A stretch of 64,000 nt of DNA from an uncultured Pseudomonadota bacterium (GTDB lineage: Bacteria; Myxococcota_A; UBA9160; PR03). The stretch lies in the NCBI GenBank assembly GCA_900696485.1, contig CAADGG010000022.1:61457-125456 (forward strand). The letters run 5' to 3'. The position numbers and the translations under genes are program-made. This document shows positions 1 to 8,923 of the stretch, piece by piece (the first letter of the stretch is position 1; the number at the start of each line of letters is the position of its first letter). The notes below the pieces were generated by a model that saw nothing but the letters and a program-made list of their open reading frames with translations, was not told where the DNA came from and did not search any database.

Positions 1-1827
1 GCCGCCGCGACCGTGGAAGAACTCGACCGCGACGCCGTGCTCGTCGGCCTGGACGGCCAACGCGAGCTGCGCGACGTAGAGCGCCCAGCAGGCGGCGAAG
101 TAGCCACCGTCCTTCGTCGAGTCCGAGTAGCCGAGCATGATCTGCTGGCGCATGCCGCGAGCGCGCAACTGCTGTCGATAGGCCGGAGAGAGATAGAGCC
201 GCTCCATCGACGCGCGTGCCGCGGCCAGCGACTCGATGCTCTCGAACAGCGGCACGATGTCGACGTCGCTGTCGACGCCGCCGGAGCCGTCCGGCTGCAC
301 CAGGCCGGCCTGCCGCGCCAGCACCAGCAGCTCGAGCACGTCGGCATGCGTCATGGTGTTGCTGATCACGAGTTCGCACACGGCCTCCGGGCCCCAGCGC
401 TGCTGCGCCTCCCGGACCCCGGAAAGGGTCGCGAGCACTTCGCCGGCTTCCTCGCTGAGCCCGACCCGGGCGGGCTCTGGCATCGGTTCGGCCAGGAACG
501 CCGCTTCGAGAAAATGCTGCTGCTCGGCGAGACCGAGGCGGTCGAGCGGGCCGTCGACGGGGCACAGCAGGGCGGCCACCGCCCCGCGATGCCGGGCCTG
601 GTGCTGGCGCACGTCGAGCCGCACGAAGTGGAAGCCGAAGCCGGCGACCTGCTCACGCCAGCGCGCCAGCTCGCCGCTCGCGAGCCGGCGGCCGCGGTTG
701 CGGCGCAGGCTCGCGTCCATGCGCGCCAGATCCGCCGCGAGCTCCTGCGCGTTCACGTAGCCGCCCCGCGTGCCGGGCGCCTCGAGCGCCTCGTTCTCGG
801 CCAGCGACAGCTCGAGCCGGCGCATCACGGCGTTGAGGGCAAGGCGATAGAATTCGCGGCCCTCGCGGGCCGCCACCCGCTCGGCCAGCCCCGGCACCCG
901 GGCCAGCGCGTCCTCGACGCTCGCCTCGAGCGCGCGGGAGACCGGCACCAGCGAAGCCGACGACGTCAGATGATCCATCAGCCGTGGACCCTGCTGCCAG
1001 TGCCGGCGCAGCGCGGCGCCGCGGTACAGCCGCAGCGCCTCGCTGGTGACCCAGGCCGTGACGTGCGGGTTGCCATCCCGGTCGCCGCCGATCCACGAAC
1101 CGACCCGCAGCGGCCGGGCGCCCCGCAGCGGGGCTCTGCCGAAGGCGGCCTCGAACGCCTCTGCGAGCCGGACGTGGACGGTCGGCACGGCGTCGAAGAA
1201 CACCGTCTCGACGGTGTGGATGGTCTGGAGAACCTCGTCGATCGGGACCGGACGGCGGCCGCGGAGCGCCTGCGTCTGCCACAGCGCCGTCACCTCGCGC
1301 GCCAGTTGCTCGCGCGCCCTCTCGGCGTCGACCTCGCGCAGGTCGAGCGCGGCCTCCACTCGGCGCAGGATTTCGTGCACGGTCCAGCGCGTCGCTTCGG
1401 TGGGATGAGCCGTCAGCACGACGGTGGTGCGCAGCGTCTCGAGCGCCGCCTCCACCGTCGCGCGGGAAAAACCGTCCCGCTGGAGCCGCTGCAACAGCGC
1501 GTGCAGTCCGTCCGGGGTGGCGCGGCGCGACCGGTGGGCGAGCTGACGCTGCTCGCAGGCATTCACGAGCTGGAAGAACAGGGCGAACGCGCGCGTCAGT
1601 CGCTCGAGATCGTCGAGCGCCAGATCGGCCAGCAGCAGCCGCAGCCGGCGCTCGTCACGGGCCCGATACTCGCGACGCCGGGCGATCGCGATCTCCCGCA
1701 CCTGCTCGACGAGCGCGAACACCCGCTCGCCCTCCTGCTCGCGGAGCACGAGGCCGAGCGTCTCGCCGGCAAAGCGCACGTCGGCGCGGAGCGTGGCGTC
1801 GGAGTCTGCGTCGGGAGCCGTGGGCAT
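1..1827 (-). CDS. ppc: Phosphoenolpyruvate carboxylase (C-terminus beyond window)
   Basis: Carboxylates phosphoenolpyruvate with bicarbonate to oxaloacetate in the cytoplasm, refilling the TCA cycle. The 609 codons present cover the first two thirds of a usual ~900-residue enzyme. Visible motifs are VVLTAHPTEATRWT with the catalytic His at residue 141, GGDRDGNP at 247-254, and GYSDSTKDGG followed by FFHGRGG, the active-site arginine loop, as the last residues before the window edge. The start is ATG 1827 (MPTAPDADSD). The reading frame has no stop across the whole stretch and simply leaves the window. A zinc-ribbon gene lies 45 bp upstream in the same direction and may be co-transcribed. Confidence 0.96.
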   Translation of the reverse strand, partial: MPTAPDADSDATLRADVRFAGETLGLVLREQEGERVFALVEQVREIAIARRREYRARDERRLRLLLADLALDDLERLTRAFALFFQLVNACEQRQLAHRSRRATPDGLHALLQRLQRDGFSRATVEAALETLRTTVVLTAHPTEATRWTVHEILRRVEAALDLREVDAERAREQLAREVTALWQTQALRGRRPVPIDEVLQTIHTVETVFFDAVPTVHVRLAEAFEAAFGRAPLRGARPLRVGSWIGGDRDGNPHVTAWVTSEALRLYRGAALRRHWQQGPRLMDHLTSSASLVPVSRALEASVEDALARVPGLAERVAAREGREFYRLALNAVMRRLELSLAENEALEAPGTRGGYVNAQELAADLARMDASLRRNRGRRLASGELARWREQVAGFGFHFVRLDVRQHQARHRGAVAALLCPVDGPLDRLGLAEQQHFLEAAFLAEPMPEPARVGLSEEAGEVLATLSGVREAQQRWGPEAVCELVISNTMTHADVLELLVLARQAGLVQPDGSGGVDSDVDIVPLFESIESLAAARASMERLYLSPAYRQQLRARGMRQQIMLGYSDSTKDGGYFAACWALYVAQLALAVQADEHGVAVEFFHGRGG

Positions 1828-1872
1828 GGCGGACCTGGAGGATAGGACGCCCGCCGATCCGTCCCGTCGCCG

Positions 1873-2367
1873 CTATTCGCCAGGGCCGAACGCAAGCCCG
1901 CACTCTCCACACTCATCGGCGTCGGCAGCGAGCGCGCTGCCACAGCCGGGGCACGCGTCGGCCTCGCCCCAGGCGGCGTCGGCCTCGTCCGGCAGGTCCG
2001 GAACCTGGGTGCGCGCGAAATCGGCGTCGATGCGCGCCGCCGCGGGGCCGTCGTCGGGACGCACGAAGATCGTGCAGCGGACGGCGCCCAGGCCGCGGCC
2101 CTGGACGCGGCGATCGTCCGCCTCCGTGGGCAGTTCGACACGGCTCGGGATCCCGGCTGCGCCGAGGGCTTCGGCGAGCCCTTCGATCCAGCTCACCTCG
2201 GCATGACGCAGCGAGAGCAGACCGTCCGCCGCGGGGAGCTCGAGCGGCGGGCCGGCCGCGAGATCCGGCGCCTCGAAGCCCAGCGGCACGCCGCAATCGC
2301 TGCAGAGCTTCGCGCTGAGCACGAACTCCTCCCCGCAGCGCGGGCAGTATTTCATCGAGCCGGTCAT
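1873..2367 (-). CDS. Double zinc-ribbon protein of unknown function
   Basis: A 164-residue cytoplasmic protein with one zinc ribbon at each end: CPRCG...CSDCG (residues 8-26) and CPGCG...CGECG (about 138-156). The middle (about residues 50-125) contains a stretch like the DUF2007-type signal-transducing fold (SWIEGLAEALGAAGIPSRVEL...CTIFVRPDD), an assignment made by eye and only tentative. ATG 2367 is used; ATG at the fifth codon, just before the first ribbon, is an alternative. It sits upstream of ppc on the same strand. Function unknown; zinc binding follows from the cysteine spacing. Confidence 0.8.
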   Translation of the reverse strand: MTGSMKYCPRCGEEFVLSAKLCSDCGVPLGFEAPDLAAGPPLELPAADGLLSLRHAEVSWIEGLAEALGAAGIPSRVELPTEADDRRVQGRGLGAVRCTIFVRPDDGPAAARIDADFARTQVPDLPDEADAAWGEADACPGCGSALAADADECGECGLAFGPGE

Positions 2368-2508
2368 CGGGCGGGCCTCCGGGAATCAGCGTGGGTGGCC
2401 GCCGGCGGCTCAGGCCGGCGGACCGGCCGGCCGAAGCGACCGTTCGGGACGACTGGAGACCCTGCCCGGGAAACCCCTCGGCAGGAGTCGAGTCGAATGG
2501 AGGGCGTC

Positions 2509-2730
2509 ATGCGCAGCGCTTTCATCTTCCTCTTGCTCCTCGTCGCGATCTGGACCGGAGTCGAGGTGCTGAACCACGGCATGGGCGGCGCGTTCAGCGG
2601 CCTGTTCGTGGACATGGGTCTGGCCGAGCCGCAGCAGGATCCCGAAGACACACCGATGGCCCGGGCCGCCGAGCGCTTCGAGGCCGCCTACGATCGGGCC
2701 GAAGAGCGCGTCGAAGACGCGGTCGAATAG
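2509..2730 (+). CDS. Small membrane-anchored protein
   Basis: A 73-residue protein with one N-terminal hydrophobic helix (residues 4-19, AFIFLLLLVAIWTGVEV) and an acidic, probably helical tail. It looks like a single-pass inner-membrane protein; I do not recognise a family. GGAGGG lies four bases before ATG 2509. The in-frame ATG at 2497 with an upstream AGGAG is also possible and would add four residues. It is divergent from the zinc-ribbon gene, with ~140 bp between them for both promoters. Confidence 0.6.
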   Translation: MRSAFIFLLLLVAIWTGVEVLNHGMGGAFSGLFVDMGLAEPQQDPEDTPMARAAERFEAAYDRAEERVEDAVE

Positions 2731-2794
2731 CGCGCCGCACGCCGGATCGCCGCTCGCCGGGCTGGCGATCGTGCGTCGGCGCCAGCCGCAACCC

Positions 2795-2853
2795 GCTTCC
2801 GCCATCCGCGCCGTGCGCTCCGTCTGCGACGCCACCACGATCAACACCCGCAT
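2795..2853 (-). pseudogene. 5' remnant of a flavodoxin-type gene
   Basis: The first 20 codons from ATG 2853 read MRVLIVVASQTERTARMAEA, which matches the start of flavodoxin/NAD(P)H-FMN-reductase-like proteins (phosphate loop region S-Q-T-x-R-T). The similarity then ends and the frame runs antisense into the neighbouring small gene. A -10-like TAGCGT lies seven bases before the ATG, as for other genes here, so a promoter plus gene start seems to have survived. A palindromic repeat begins 20 bp upstream. A fortuitous match over 20 codons cannot be excluded. Confidence 0.35.
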
Positions 2854-2872
2854 CGCCCCGACGCTATCACTT

Positions 2873-2959
2873 GCCGTCAAGAAAGGGGTCGGGTTGGATT
2901 CGTCAACTTTTCCCGTTGGGAAAAGTTGACGAATCCAACCCGACCCCTTTCTTGACGGC
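2873..2959. repeat. Palindromic repeat A, complete copy 1
   Basis: Two perfect 42-bp inverted arms (2873-2914 and 2918-2959) with a 3-bp loop (GTT). The arm includes GTCAAGAAAGGGGTCGGGTT and then GGATTCGTCAACTTTTCCC. RNA from either strand would fold into a very stable hairpin. The same unit recurs complete at 36224 and 58329, and as halves at 8844 and 10567. It lies at the 3' end of the rlu gene and supplies its stop codon. This resembles REP/BIME-type intergenic hairpins; no associated transposase is in the window. Confidence 0.93.
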
Positions 2960-3889
2960 GGCGAAGTCGGGGGGATCGGGGCTGGCGGCGCGGATCTCTT
3001 CGAAACGGAGGCTCGCGGCGTGGAGCATCTGGCGAGCGGCGGCGCTCGGGTCGTCGGAGGTTCCGTAGCTGCGATCGCCACACACCGGGTGGCCGAGCCA
3101 CGCGAGCGTGGCACGGATCTGATGCAGGAAGCCGGTGCGCGGCCGCACCTCGACGAGCGTTACGCCGTCGCCGTGGGCCAGCGCCTGCCAGCGCAAGACC
3201 GTCCGGCGCGCGCCAGCCGGCACCGGACCGACGCCGTCGCCCACGACGGCCACGCGCGCCGGACGATGCCGGGCCACGGCGAGATCGACTTCGAGCGCTC
3301 CCTCCCCCGCCAGCCGCCCGACCACGAGTGCGCGATAGCGCTTGTCGATCCGGTGCTCGCGGAACGCGGTCCGCAACCGGAGCCACGCCGTCTGCTCGGT
3401 CGCGACCAGCAGCACGCCGGAGGTATCGACATCCAGGCGGTGGACGACGCCGCTGCGCAGTCCCCCCTCGCCGACGCCGGACAGCTCGGGCCGCCGGGCC
3501 ACCAGCGCGTTCAGCAGCGTCCCCCCTTCGTCCTCGCGCAGCGGATGCACCGGCTGCCCGGCCGGCTTGTCGATCGCGACCCAGCCGGGCCCCTCGGCCC
3601 GCACGACCAGCGGGGCCTCCGGCTCCGGCCGCACGCGCCGGGCGTCCGGCGCGGCAAAGCCGGCGACCTCGATCCGCTCGCCGGCCGCGACGGCGCGCGC
3701 CTTGTCGCGATAGCCGAGCGCGCGGGCATCGAGCTGGACGCTGCCGCGCGCGAGCAGCGCCCGCACCGCCGCCCGGCCCACGCCGAGGCGGGCGGCCAGC
3801 ACCCGGTCGAGGCGCACGCCGGCCTCGGCTTCCGCCACGGCGAACGCGGCCCCCCCCTGCGCCCCCTCGACGTCCGCTTCGATGTCCAC
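2903..3889 (-). CDS. RluA-family rRNA/tRNA pseudouridine synthase
   Basis: Isomerises specific uridines in structured RNA to pseudouridine. An S4-like RNA-binding segment is at the N-terminus (about residues 25-75, RLDRVLAARLGVGRAAVRAL). The catalytic motif HRLDVDTSG has Asp at residue 153, and the later motif RTGFLHQIRATLAWLGHPVCGD is typical of RluC/RluD. The start taken is GTG 3889, because similarity begins there and the divergent LeuA-like gene starts at 3941. The last ~17 codons (VKKGVGLDSSTF...) and the stop lie inside palindromic repeat A, so the native C-terminus has been replaced or extended by repeat sequence. Confidence 0.88.
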   Translation of the reverse strand: MDIEADVEGAQGGAAFAVAEAEAGVRLDRVLAARLGVGRAAVRALLARGSVQLDARALGYRDKARAVAAGERIEVAGFAAPDARRVRPEPEAPLVVRAEGPGWVAIDKPAGQPVHPLREDEGGTLLNALVARRPELSGVGEGGLRSGVVHRLDVDTSGVLLVATEQTAWLRLRTAFREHRIDKRYRALVVGRLAGEGALEVDLAVARHRPARVAVVGDGVGPVPAGARRTVLRWQALAHGDGVTLVEVRPRTGFLHQIRATLAWLGHPVCGDRSYGTSDDPSAAARQMLHAASLRFEEIRAASPDPPDFAAVKKGVGLDSSTFPNGKS

Positions 3890-3940
3890 GTGCGGCAGGG
3901 TAGCTTGCGCCGCCTCCCTCGTTTGCGAGCCTCCGCCATC

Positions 3941-5503
3941 GTGCCGAAACCCACCCCCCCCGATGCCTCCGCTCTCCGCATCCAGATCCTGGACACCACG
4001 CTGCGCGACGGCGAGCAGACGCCCGACGTCGCGTACACCCCGGCCGAGAAGCTCCAGCTGGCGCGGATGCTGCTCAGCGAAGTCCGTGTCGACCGCATCG
4101 AGATCGCCCAGACACGGGTCTCCGAGGGCGAACGCCAGGCGGCCCGCCGGATCGCCGCCTGGGCGCGGCGGGCCGGCATGATCCGACGCGTCGAGATCAT
4201 GGGCTACGTCGATGGCGAGCTGTCGATCGAGTGGATCGCGGGCGTCGGCGGCAAGGTCATGAACCTGCTGGCCAAGGGCTCCGAGAAGCACTGCCGCGAG
4301 CAGCTCCGCCTGTCCCCGGAGCAGCATCGCCGGCGCGTCGAAGCGACGATCCGCGCCGCCCACCAGGCCAAGATCCACGTCAACGTCTACCTCGAGGACT
4401 GGTCGAACGGCGTTCGCGAGTCCTTCGACTACGTGTTCGCCATGGTGCAGATGCTGCAGACACTGCCGATCCAGCGCCTCTACCTGCCCGACACCCTCGG
4501 CATCTGTCAGCCCGAGGACGTGACGCGCTGGGTGGATCTGATGGCGGCGACCTGGCCGGACCTGCACTTCGAGTTCCATGGCCACAACGACTACGGGCTC
4601 GCCACCGCCAACTGCCTGGCCGCCGTCCGGGCCGGAGCGCGCGGCGTCCACACCAGCGTGAACGGCATGGGCGAGCGAGCCGGCAATACGCGCCTCGCCG
4701 AGGTCGTCGCCGCGCTGCACGATCACACCCGACATCGAGTCGGTGTCGACGAGACCAAGCTCGCCAGCATCTCACGCCTGGTCGAGACCTTCAGCGGCAA
4801 GCCGGTGGCCGCGAATGCGCCGATCGTCGGCCGCGACGTCTTCACGCAGACTGGCGGCATCCACGCCGACGGCGACGCCAAGGGGGATCTCTACGCGAGC
4901 GACCTGATACCGGCCCGCTTCGGGCGCCTCCGGCAGTACGCGCTCGGCAAGCTCTCGGGCAAGGCTTCGCTGGCGCACAACCTGCGTGCGCTCGGCATCG
5001 AACTCTCGGACGCCGAGCGCAGTCTGGTGCTCGCCCGCATCGTCGAGCTCGGTGACCGGAAGAGCGAGATCGGCCCCGCGGATCTGCCGTACATCATCGC
5101 GGACGTGCTGGGACGGCCGGAGCAACGGCCGGTCCGGATCGAGTCGTATCGCGTGTTGGTGTCGTCCCGCGGGCTGCCGGAAGCCGAGGTCGAAGTCTCC
5201 GTGCGCGGCGAGCGCGCAGCCGCCAAGTCCGGCGGAGACGGCGGCTACGACGCCTTCATGCGCGCGCTCGGCAAGGCCGTGAAACCGTTTGGCCTGACGC
5301 TGCCGAAACTCGTCGACTACCAGGTGCGCATCCCGCCGGGAGGTCGCAGCAGCGCGCTGGTGCAGACGGTGATCACGTGGCAGGGCGCGGGCGCCACCGA
5401 ATCCTCCTACTCCACGCTGGCCGTCGATCCGGACCAACTCGCCGCCGCAGTGCTCGCCACCGAGAAGATGCTGAACGCGTTGGCGATGCGGGCGAGGAAG
5501 TGA
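3941..5503 (+). CDS. LeuA/citramalate synthase-like acyltransferase
   Basis: A 520-residue enzyme of the DRE-TIM metallolyase family, which condenses acetyl-CoA with a 2-oxo acid. The signature DTTLRDGEQ is at 18-26 (general Arg at 22) and metal ligands are in FHGHND (His213, His215), followed by a Gly-rich [10 protein letters not shown] loop. The C-terminal ~120 residues look like the LeuA allosteric/dimer domain. Family members include 2-isopropylmalate, citramalate and homocitrate synthases; the substrate cannot be fixed from sequence. It starts at GTG 3941, since no in-frame ATG fits. The stop overlaps the next gene by 4 bp, so translation is probably coupled. Confidence 0.85.
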   Translation: MPKPTPPDASALRIQILDTTLRDGEQTPDVAYTPAEKLQLARMLLSEVRVDRIEIAQTRVSEGERQAARRIAAWARRAGMIRRVEIMGYVDGELSIEWIAGVGGKVMNLLAKGSEKHCREQLRLSPEQHRRRVEATIRAAHQAKIHVNVYLEDWSNGVRESFDYVFAMVQMLQTLPIQRLYLPDTLGICQPEDVTRWVDLMAATWPDLHFEFHGHNDYGLATANCLAAVRAGARGVHTSVNGMGERAGNTRLAEVVAALHDHTRHRVGVDETKLASISRLVETFSGKPVAANAPIVGRDVFTQTGGIHADGDAKGDLYASDLIPARFGRLRQYALGKLSGKASLAHNLRALGIELSDAERSLVLARIVELGDRKSEIGPADLPYIIADVLGRPEQRPVRIESYRVLVSSRGLPEAEVEVSVRGERAAAKSGGDGGYDAFMRALGKAVKPFGLTLPKLVDYQVRIPPGGRSSALVQTVITWQGAGATESSYSTLAVDPDQLAAAVLATEKMLNALAMRARK

Positions 5504-6474
5504 CGCGCCGCTTCCTGCTGCTCGCCGGAACCATCGCTGCGGTGACGAGTCTTGCCTGCAGCGGCCGGACCCCGGGGCCGACGGACCCGCGCTACCAACC
5601 GACCGCCAACGTCCTCGAGGTCGTGGCGACACTGCGCCGTCACGTGCCGGACGACACCTACCGCTTCGAGCCGGCGCGCGACTTCACCGGCCGCAACGTC
5701 TACCGCGCGTCGCTGATCCGGCTCGAGAATCTCGAGCGCATCCACGCCGACGCGCTGCGCGCCGGGCACCTCGACGACGTCATCGCGTTCGCCAAGGGAC
5801 GCGCGCTCGAACGCATCCGCGCCTACGACCTGGCCGCGGAGAACTATCGTCGAGCCGCCCGCCGCGACGGAGAGCTCCAGCAGGAGGCGCTGCGGAGCGC
5901 CGCTCTCTGCGACGCGCTCGGCGAGGCGGCGGCGATCGGCTACGAGGCCGACCGGCCGCTCCTCGACGGACAACCGGCCGTGCCGCCGCCCGCGGATCCA
6001 GAGGCCGCCATCGCCGCGTTCGACCGCCGCGTCGCGCTGCTCGGCGCCGTCGAGCAGGACGCCGCCGGCACGCACCATGCGTTCCTCGCGCGCGAAGAGC
6101 GCGAGCGCGCCGATCGTGCGCGCGCCCGCTACTTCGTCGCGATCCGCAAACTGACGCCGGACGGGGATGTGCGCGCCGTGGCCGAGCTGCAACGGCTGGC
6201 GTCACGCCACAAGGACAGCAAGAATGCCAATCGTCATCTGCTCGAGCTGGCGGACCTGTACGCCGCACTGACTGCGGAGTACGTCGAATCGAGGCCCCCC
6301 GAGAGCCTGTGGTTCGAGCCGCCGGTCTTCCAGGATCTGGTCGATGCGGCATCGCGTCTCTACGAGGTGGTGGCGAATCAGGACGGAACCCCCGAGAAGC
6401 TGGAGGCCGCACGGCGCCTCGAGGCCTTCCTCGCCCTCACCCTGCGCGTCGATCGCGACCGTTTCAGCCCCTGA
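5500..6474 (+). CDS. Helical-repeat lipoprotein
   Basis: A 324-residue predicted lipoprotein: Arg-rich n-region, hydrophobic stretch and lipobox (TSLAC) within the first ~20 residues. The mature part is alpha-helical, Ala/Arg/Glu-rich and TPR-like. I recognise no named family. GTG 5500 overlaps the stop of the LeuA-like gene (GTGA), suggesting translational coupling. The next gene is also a large lipoprotein of the same style, so the two are probably envelope partners. Confidence 0.72.
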   Translation: MTRRFLLLAGTIAAVTSLACSGRTPGPTDPRYQPTANVLEVVATLRRHVPDDTYRFEPARDFTGRNVYRASLIRLENLERIHADALRAGHLDDVIAFAKGRALERIRAYDLAAENYRRAARRDGELQQEALRSAALCDALGEAAAIGYEADRPLLDGQPAVPPPADPEAAIAAFDRRVALLGAVEQDAAGTHHAFLAREERERADRARARYFVAIRKLTPDGDVRAVAELQRLASRHKDSKNANRHLLELADLYAALTAEYVESRPPESLWFEPPVFQDLVDAASRLYEVVANQDGTPEKLEAARRLEAFLALTLRVDRDRFSP

Positions 6475-6504
6475 TTCCGAACCCCCCGAGCCGGGAGAGT
6501 GGTG

Positions 6505-8823
6505 ATGCCGCAGCCTCCGCAGTTTCGTCGACCGCGCCGCACCGGACGCTGCCCGCGCGTGCTCGCGGCGCTCCTGCTGACGGCCGGCATCGCCGCGTGC
6601 AGCGGCGGCCCGGCCGGGGTCGTCGCCCGCGACCCGCTCGAGAACCTGCCGCTGCGGGCGACACCGGTGCCGGACGAACCGGATCACGCCGCGCACGACC
6701 TCGCCGTGGCCGCGCTGACCGGCGACGCGCGCGACACGCGGGTGCAGCAGAAGCGGCTCGAGGCGGTCGAGCGTCTGCACCAGGTCGCCGGCGCGCCACC
6801 CTCCGGGCTTCCGATCTACGGCCAGCATCTGGCGGACGCGACGCAGTCCGATGCCATCGAGTACCGCCGCGCCAGCCATGAGCTGCTGCACCGTGGCGAC
6901 GCTCCCTCCGCGTTGCGGCGCAAGCTCGAGCTGGAAATCGCCGACGACCCGCTGCAACTGGCCGACGACCGCATCCGCGATTCCCGCCGCGCGCGCCTGG
7001 CGCGCGCTGTGAATGCGATCACCCAGGCCTTGGGCCGCTCGCTCACGATGGCCGCCCTCGCTCCGCTACGACTCGCCCAGGCAGTGATCGGCGTCGCGGT
7101 CGCCGAACACGTCGACGACCCGATCAGCATCCAGGAACGCCAAGCGCTCGCACACTGGAAGCAGTACGTCGAGACGCATCCGGGTTCCCCGGAGACGGCG
7201 AAGCTGCTGGCACGGATCGAGACCATGCAGCGGCGCTGGTTCCACATGAAACGCGAGCGCAGCGTGCGGGCGTCCCGGCGGGCGCTCGAGGGCGGTCAGG
7301 ACGAACTCGCGCTGGTGCTCGCATCGAAGGCGCTGCTGTATGCCGCCGAGAATCGCGAGGCCGCGAAACTGCGCGACGAGGCCGAACGTCGCGTGTTCGC
7401 GCGGCGCGCGGCGCGGGCTCGATCCCTCGAAGCCGTGCCGATGGCGGCCGGCGAACACGGCGATCCGCTCGTCGACGCGCTGGCCCGCGCGCTGCTCGAT
7501 CCGCACGGGGACGTGGCCGGCGCCGCTCGCGCGCTGCTCGCCGACGGCGGAACGGACGGGCCCTACGCCGACGAGGCGCGCTTTGCGGAAGCGCTCGCCG
7601 CCGGCGAGCACGGCGACGAGTCGCGGATGTGGAAACTGCTCGACAGCGTGGCCGGAGAGGACCTCGACGACCGCAACATGGCGCGCCACGCGCATCAGCT
7701 CGTCACCAGTCCGGACACCAATCCGTATGCCGCTTTCCAACGCAGTCGCATCGACCGCGTCGAGAAACAGGCCGGCTTCATCCTGTTCGGTCCGCTCGCC
7801 GGGGGGGCGCGTGACCGCGATCTGCCGCGGGCGCTCGAGTGGCTGCTCGAGGGACCCGCGCTGGTCGGCACGCTCGGCGGGATTCCGGCGCGCCTCGCCC
7901 AGAGCGCGACGGTGGGGGCCGCTCCGGCCAAGGCGCCAGCCCTGCACGCCCACCGCTACCTCGAACGGTTTCCCGACGGCGAGCATGCCCTCGACCTGCG
8001 CCGCTGGCTCGTCGACTACTACGCCGACGCGGGAAACCCGTTTCGCGCCTATTCGGTGGCACGCAGCGGCGCCGGTGTCGACGACGAGCGCCGTGCGGAA
8101 CTCGAACACGACGCGACGCGACAGATGCTCGAGAGCGCCCGGAAACAGCCGCGCCGGGATCTGCGGCTGGCGATGCTGGGACAGATCGCCGAGCAGCATG
8201 CCGACACCGATGCGGGACGAGAGGCGGCCGCGCTCGCGCACGCCGAGTTCGAGAAGGCCACGGCGCAGGCCGTCCGGGTCTCGCGCGGATTCCTGATCGA
8301 GAACCCCGTGGTCGCCGGCCCCGCCGGCATCGGACTGCGTCCGGTGCTCCTCGACGAGAACCCTCACAACGGGGAGCTGCACCCGGATGGCGTGCGCCTG
8401 ATCGGCGGACGCGTGCTCGAGTTCTCGCTGCTGGCGGCGAGCGGCGACGACGACGACCCGCCGGAAACGCTGCGCCGCGAGGTCTCGGAGGAGCGGCTCG
8501 GCCGGCTGATCGCACTGCTCGAGGAAACGGCGACGCGCAATGCGCTGATCGATCCGGACAACGACCTGGCGCCGGACGCACGCCGGGACCATTTCTTCGA
8601 ACGCGCCAAACTCGGCGTGGCCGATGGAACCCGCATGCGCGAGTCCGCCAGCTCCACCTACGCCTTCGTCGGCATGCGCGAGAAGTACGGTATGGTCCGC
8701 AGTCGCGAATCCATCCTGCCCTTCGAGCTGGTCGTGCAGGGCTCCTTTCCCGACCTCGGCTTCGGCGCCTTCCCCCGCCTCCGCATGCCCAAAACCACCC
8801 CCGACGCCATCCTCTTCAAGTAG
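6505..8823 (+). CDS. Large lipoprotein with helical repeats
   Basis: A 772-residue predicted lipoprotein: a long Arg-rich n-region, then LAALLLTAGIAACSG with the lipobox Cys near residue 33. The body is a series of amphipathic helices resembling TPR/HEAT-like repeats. The end (about residue 600 on) is different, more beta-rich, and closes with VQGSFPDLGFGAFPRLRMPK. ATG 6505 is chosen because GGGAG lies at optimal distance; GTG codons at 6499 and 6502 are alternatives. It follows the other lipoprotein by 30 bp. No family recognised. Confidence 0.75.
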   Translation: MPQPPQFRRPRRTGRCPRVLAALLLTAGIAACSGGPAGVVARDPLENLPLRATPVPDEPDHAAHDLAVAALTGDARDTRVQQKRLEAVERLHQVAGAPPSGLPIYGQHLADATQSDAIEYRRASHELLHRGDAPSALRRKLELEIADDPLQLADDRIRDSRRARLARAVNAITQALGRSLTMAALAPLRLAQAVIGVAVAEHVDDPISIQERQALAHWKQYVETHPGSPETAKLLARIETMQRRWFHMKRERSVRASRRALEGGQDELALVLASKALLYAAENREAAKLRDEAERRVFARRAARARSLEAVPMAAGEHGDPLVDALARALLDPHGDVAGAARALLADGGTDGPYADEARFAEALAAGEHGDESRMWKLLDSVAGEDLDDRNMARHAHQLVTSPDTNPYAAFQRSRIDRVEKQAGFILFGPLAGGARDRDLPRALEWLLEGPALVGTLGGIPARLAQSATVGAAPAKAPALHAHRYLERFPDGEHALDLRRWLVDYYADAGNPFRAYSVARSGAGVDDERRAELEHDATRQMLESARKQPRRDLRLAMLGQIAEQHADTDAGREAAALAHAEFEKATAQAVRVSRGFLIENPVVAGPAGIGLRPVLLDENPHNGELHPDGVRLIGGRVLEFSLLAASGDDDDPPETLRREVSEERLGRLIALLEETATRNALIDPDNDLAPDARRDHFFERAKLGVADGTRMRESASSTYAFVGMREKYGMVRSRESILPFELVVQGSFPDLGFGAFPRLRMPKTTPDAILFK

Positions 8824-8843
8824 CCCCCGCCACCGAGAAAGCA

Positions 8844-8900
8844 GCCGTCAAGAAAGCGGTCGTCAAGAAAGGGGTCGGGTTCGATTCGTCAATTTTTCCC
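8844..8900. repeat. Palindromic repeat A, left half copy
   Basis: One arm of repeat A (8862-8900, with two mismatches to the consensus end) preceded by a partial duplication of its outer end (GTCAAGAAAGCGGTC at 8847-8861). The second arm is missing here. A matching half in opposite orientation is at 10567-10618, so the two enclose the gdt1-like gene and glcF. Confidence 0.85.
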
Positions 8901-8923
8901 GCAGCCGGCGTGGGCGGCGAGGC

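Noticed and set aside
13..1845. Plus-strand 610-codon open frame
   Set aside because: It is antisense to PEP carboxylase, whose catalytic motifs are all on the minus strand. High GC leaves long open shadows in other frames throughout this window.
2873..2959. CRISPR repeat
   Set aside because: The repeat A copies are dispersed, fully palindromic and lack regularly spaced spacers or cas genes.
3020..3940. Upstream in-frame extension of the LeuA-like gene
   Set aside because: The extra ~300 residues are the antisense of the pseudouridine synthase and show Arg/Pro-rich shadow composition; similarity begins at GTG 3941.
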